Below, in pieces: positions 63,463 to 64,000 of a DNA stretch of 64,000 bases. The DNA lies in assembly GCF_002632585.1 (NCBI RefSeq), contig NZ_NIBV01000002.1, positions 899,909 through 963,908 on the forward strand, given 5' to 3'. The translations under genes and the position numbers were made by a program. How positions within the stretch are numbered: the first letter of the stretch is position 1; the number at the start of each line of letters is the position of its first letter. This stretch comes from Xenorhabdus szentirmaii DSM 16338 (lineage in GTDB: Bacteria; Pseudomonadota; Gammaproteobacteria; Enterobacterales; Enterobacteriaceae). The notes beneath the pieces were generated by a model that worked only from the letters and a program-made list of their open reading frames with translations, ran no database searches and was not told where the DNA came from.

Positions 63463-63777
63463 TTAAGATTCAGATTCAGCAGTTAATGAAGATACAGAAG
63501 CAGAATAAAGGAAAGCTGCCCAGTCACTGTAACGGCAAACAAATATAGAAACCGGTTTTGATGATAATGGGCTGGCTAACCTTTTTACTTTATCTCTGAT
63601 TTCTGCTGCGGAATTTGATGAAATACCTGCATAAGTGCCGGTAGGTAATGCCATTAATTGTCCGTTGTCATATCTAACGGTTTTTCTAAAATCAATTATC
63701 GACATAGATTCATTCAGATAATTATAATCTTTGGGATGTGCATCAAAAAGCTCAACGCGAACGAGATAAGTAAACAT
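63463..63777 (-). CDS. GhoS-like (DUF2622) protein
   Basis: 104 residues reading MFTYLVRVELFDAHPKDYNY, LNESMSIIDFRKTV, DNGQLMALPTGTYAG and AAEIRDKVKRLASPL. This ferredoxin-like layout matches DUF2622/GhoS, the family of the type V antitoxin that cuts ghoT mRNA, though many members are stand-alone and uncharacterised. GAGG lies eight bases before the ATG at 63777. No ghoT follows on the same strand. Confidence 0.6.
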   Translation of the reverse strand: MFTYLVRVELFDAHPKDYNYLNESMSIIDFRKTVRYDNGQLMALPTGTYAGISSNSAAEIRDKVKRLASPLSSKPVSIFVCRYSDWAAFLYSASVSSLTAESES

Positions 63778-64000
63778 AGATAACACCTCTTCTTTTTAAA
63801 AAATAATTAATCTGTTTTCGGGTGATAAAAAATTAGTGTGACATCCCGGTTTGCTTTTCGGAATGTGATGATGAAGTTATCAGGGATTAAAAGTGTTGTA
63901 CTATATTAATAAATCACAGATCTTTGATGAAATAGCCCCCTGAATTAAAAGTAATGGGCTCTTATAAATTTAGGGAGATGGCTGCTCTTCTGTGTTTATG

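Overview
The window comes from a gammaproteobacterium of the order Enterobacterales. Protein sequences and gene order match Escherichia coli closely across long blocks (fruK/nfo/yeiH/yeiE/lysP; plaP/dld/sbcB/tmaR; rne-rluC-yceF-yceD-rpmF-fab cluster-holB-ycfH-hinT-lpoB-thiK-nagZ-ndh; mfd-lolCDE-cobB-pepT-roxA-phoQP-purB-hflD-mnmA-nudJ-rluE-icd). The moderately AT-rich base composition, a UmoD-type protein next to ndh, and the loss of several sugar and polyamine genes point to Morganellaceae, most likely Xenorhabdus or Photorhabdus. The genus is an inference, not proven here.

Layout. 1-7.5 kb: a truncated aromatic amino acid permease, a Nudix hydrolase, an orphan fruK with a Cra-like operator, nfo, the yeiH/yeiE pair and lysP. 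7.5-11.4 kb: a complete iron/cobalamin-type ABC importer followed by the wreck of a TonB-dependent receptor. 11.6-16.9 kb: a strong terminator, a YoeI-like leader peptide overlapping the putrescine importer plaP, dld and sbcB. 16.9-19.6 kb: a poorly conserved patch with a phage-type orphan gene, then tmaR and an SDR gene under a Fur-like box. 19.7-35.9 kb: rne divergent from rluC, then the fatty acid synthesis operon (plsX-fabHDG-acpP-fabF) continuing into pabC-mltG-tmk-holB-ycfH. 35.9-42 kb: hinT, lpoB, thiK, nagZ, ndh and a UmoD/YcfJ homologue. 42-51 kb: mfd, lolCDE, cobB, pepT. 51-59.3 kb, all on the minus strand: roxA, phoQ-phoP, purB, hflD, mnmA, nudJ, rluE. 59.4-64 kb: icd and an icd-integrated prophage remnant.

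The prophage remnant is the clearest mobile-element story. Right after icd lies the C-terminal end of a tyrosine integrase, broken by an internally deleted IS3-family copy. Then come a phage tail-fibre gene and a small membrane protein gene. At the far end sits a decayed, gap-free copy of the last ~55 codons of icd (63200-63370). This is the architecture expected of a phage 21/e14-like element using icd as its attachment site.

Other points worth attention are a TonB receptor pseudogene beside an intact ABC importer, a PhoQ whose periplasmic acidic patch is missing, a UmoD-type protein without its glycine zipper, a leader ORF coupled to plaP, and several short tandem or palindromic repeats in intergenic DNA. 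No rRNA, tRNA or CRISPR array was recognised. I did not find a convincing wholly new multi-gene system; the candidates closest to novelty are the contents of the icd island and the plaP leader.
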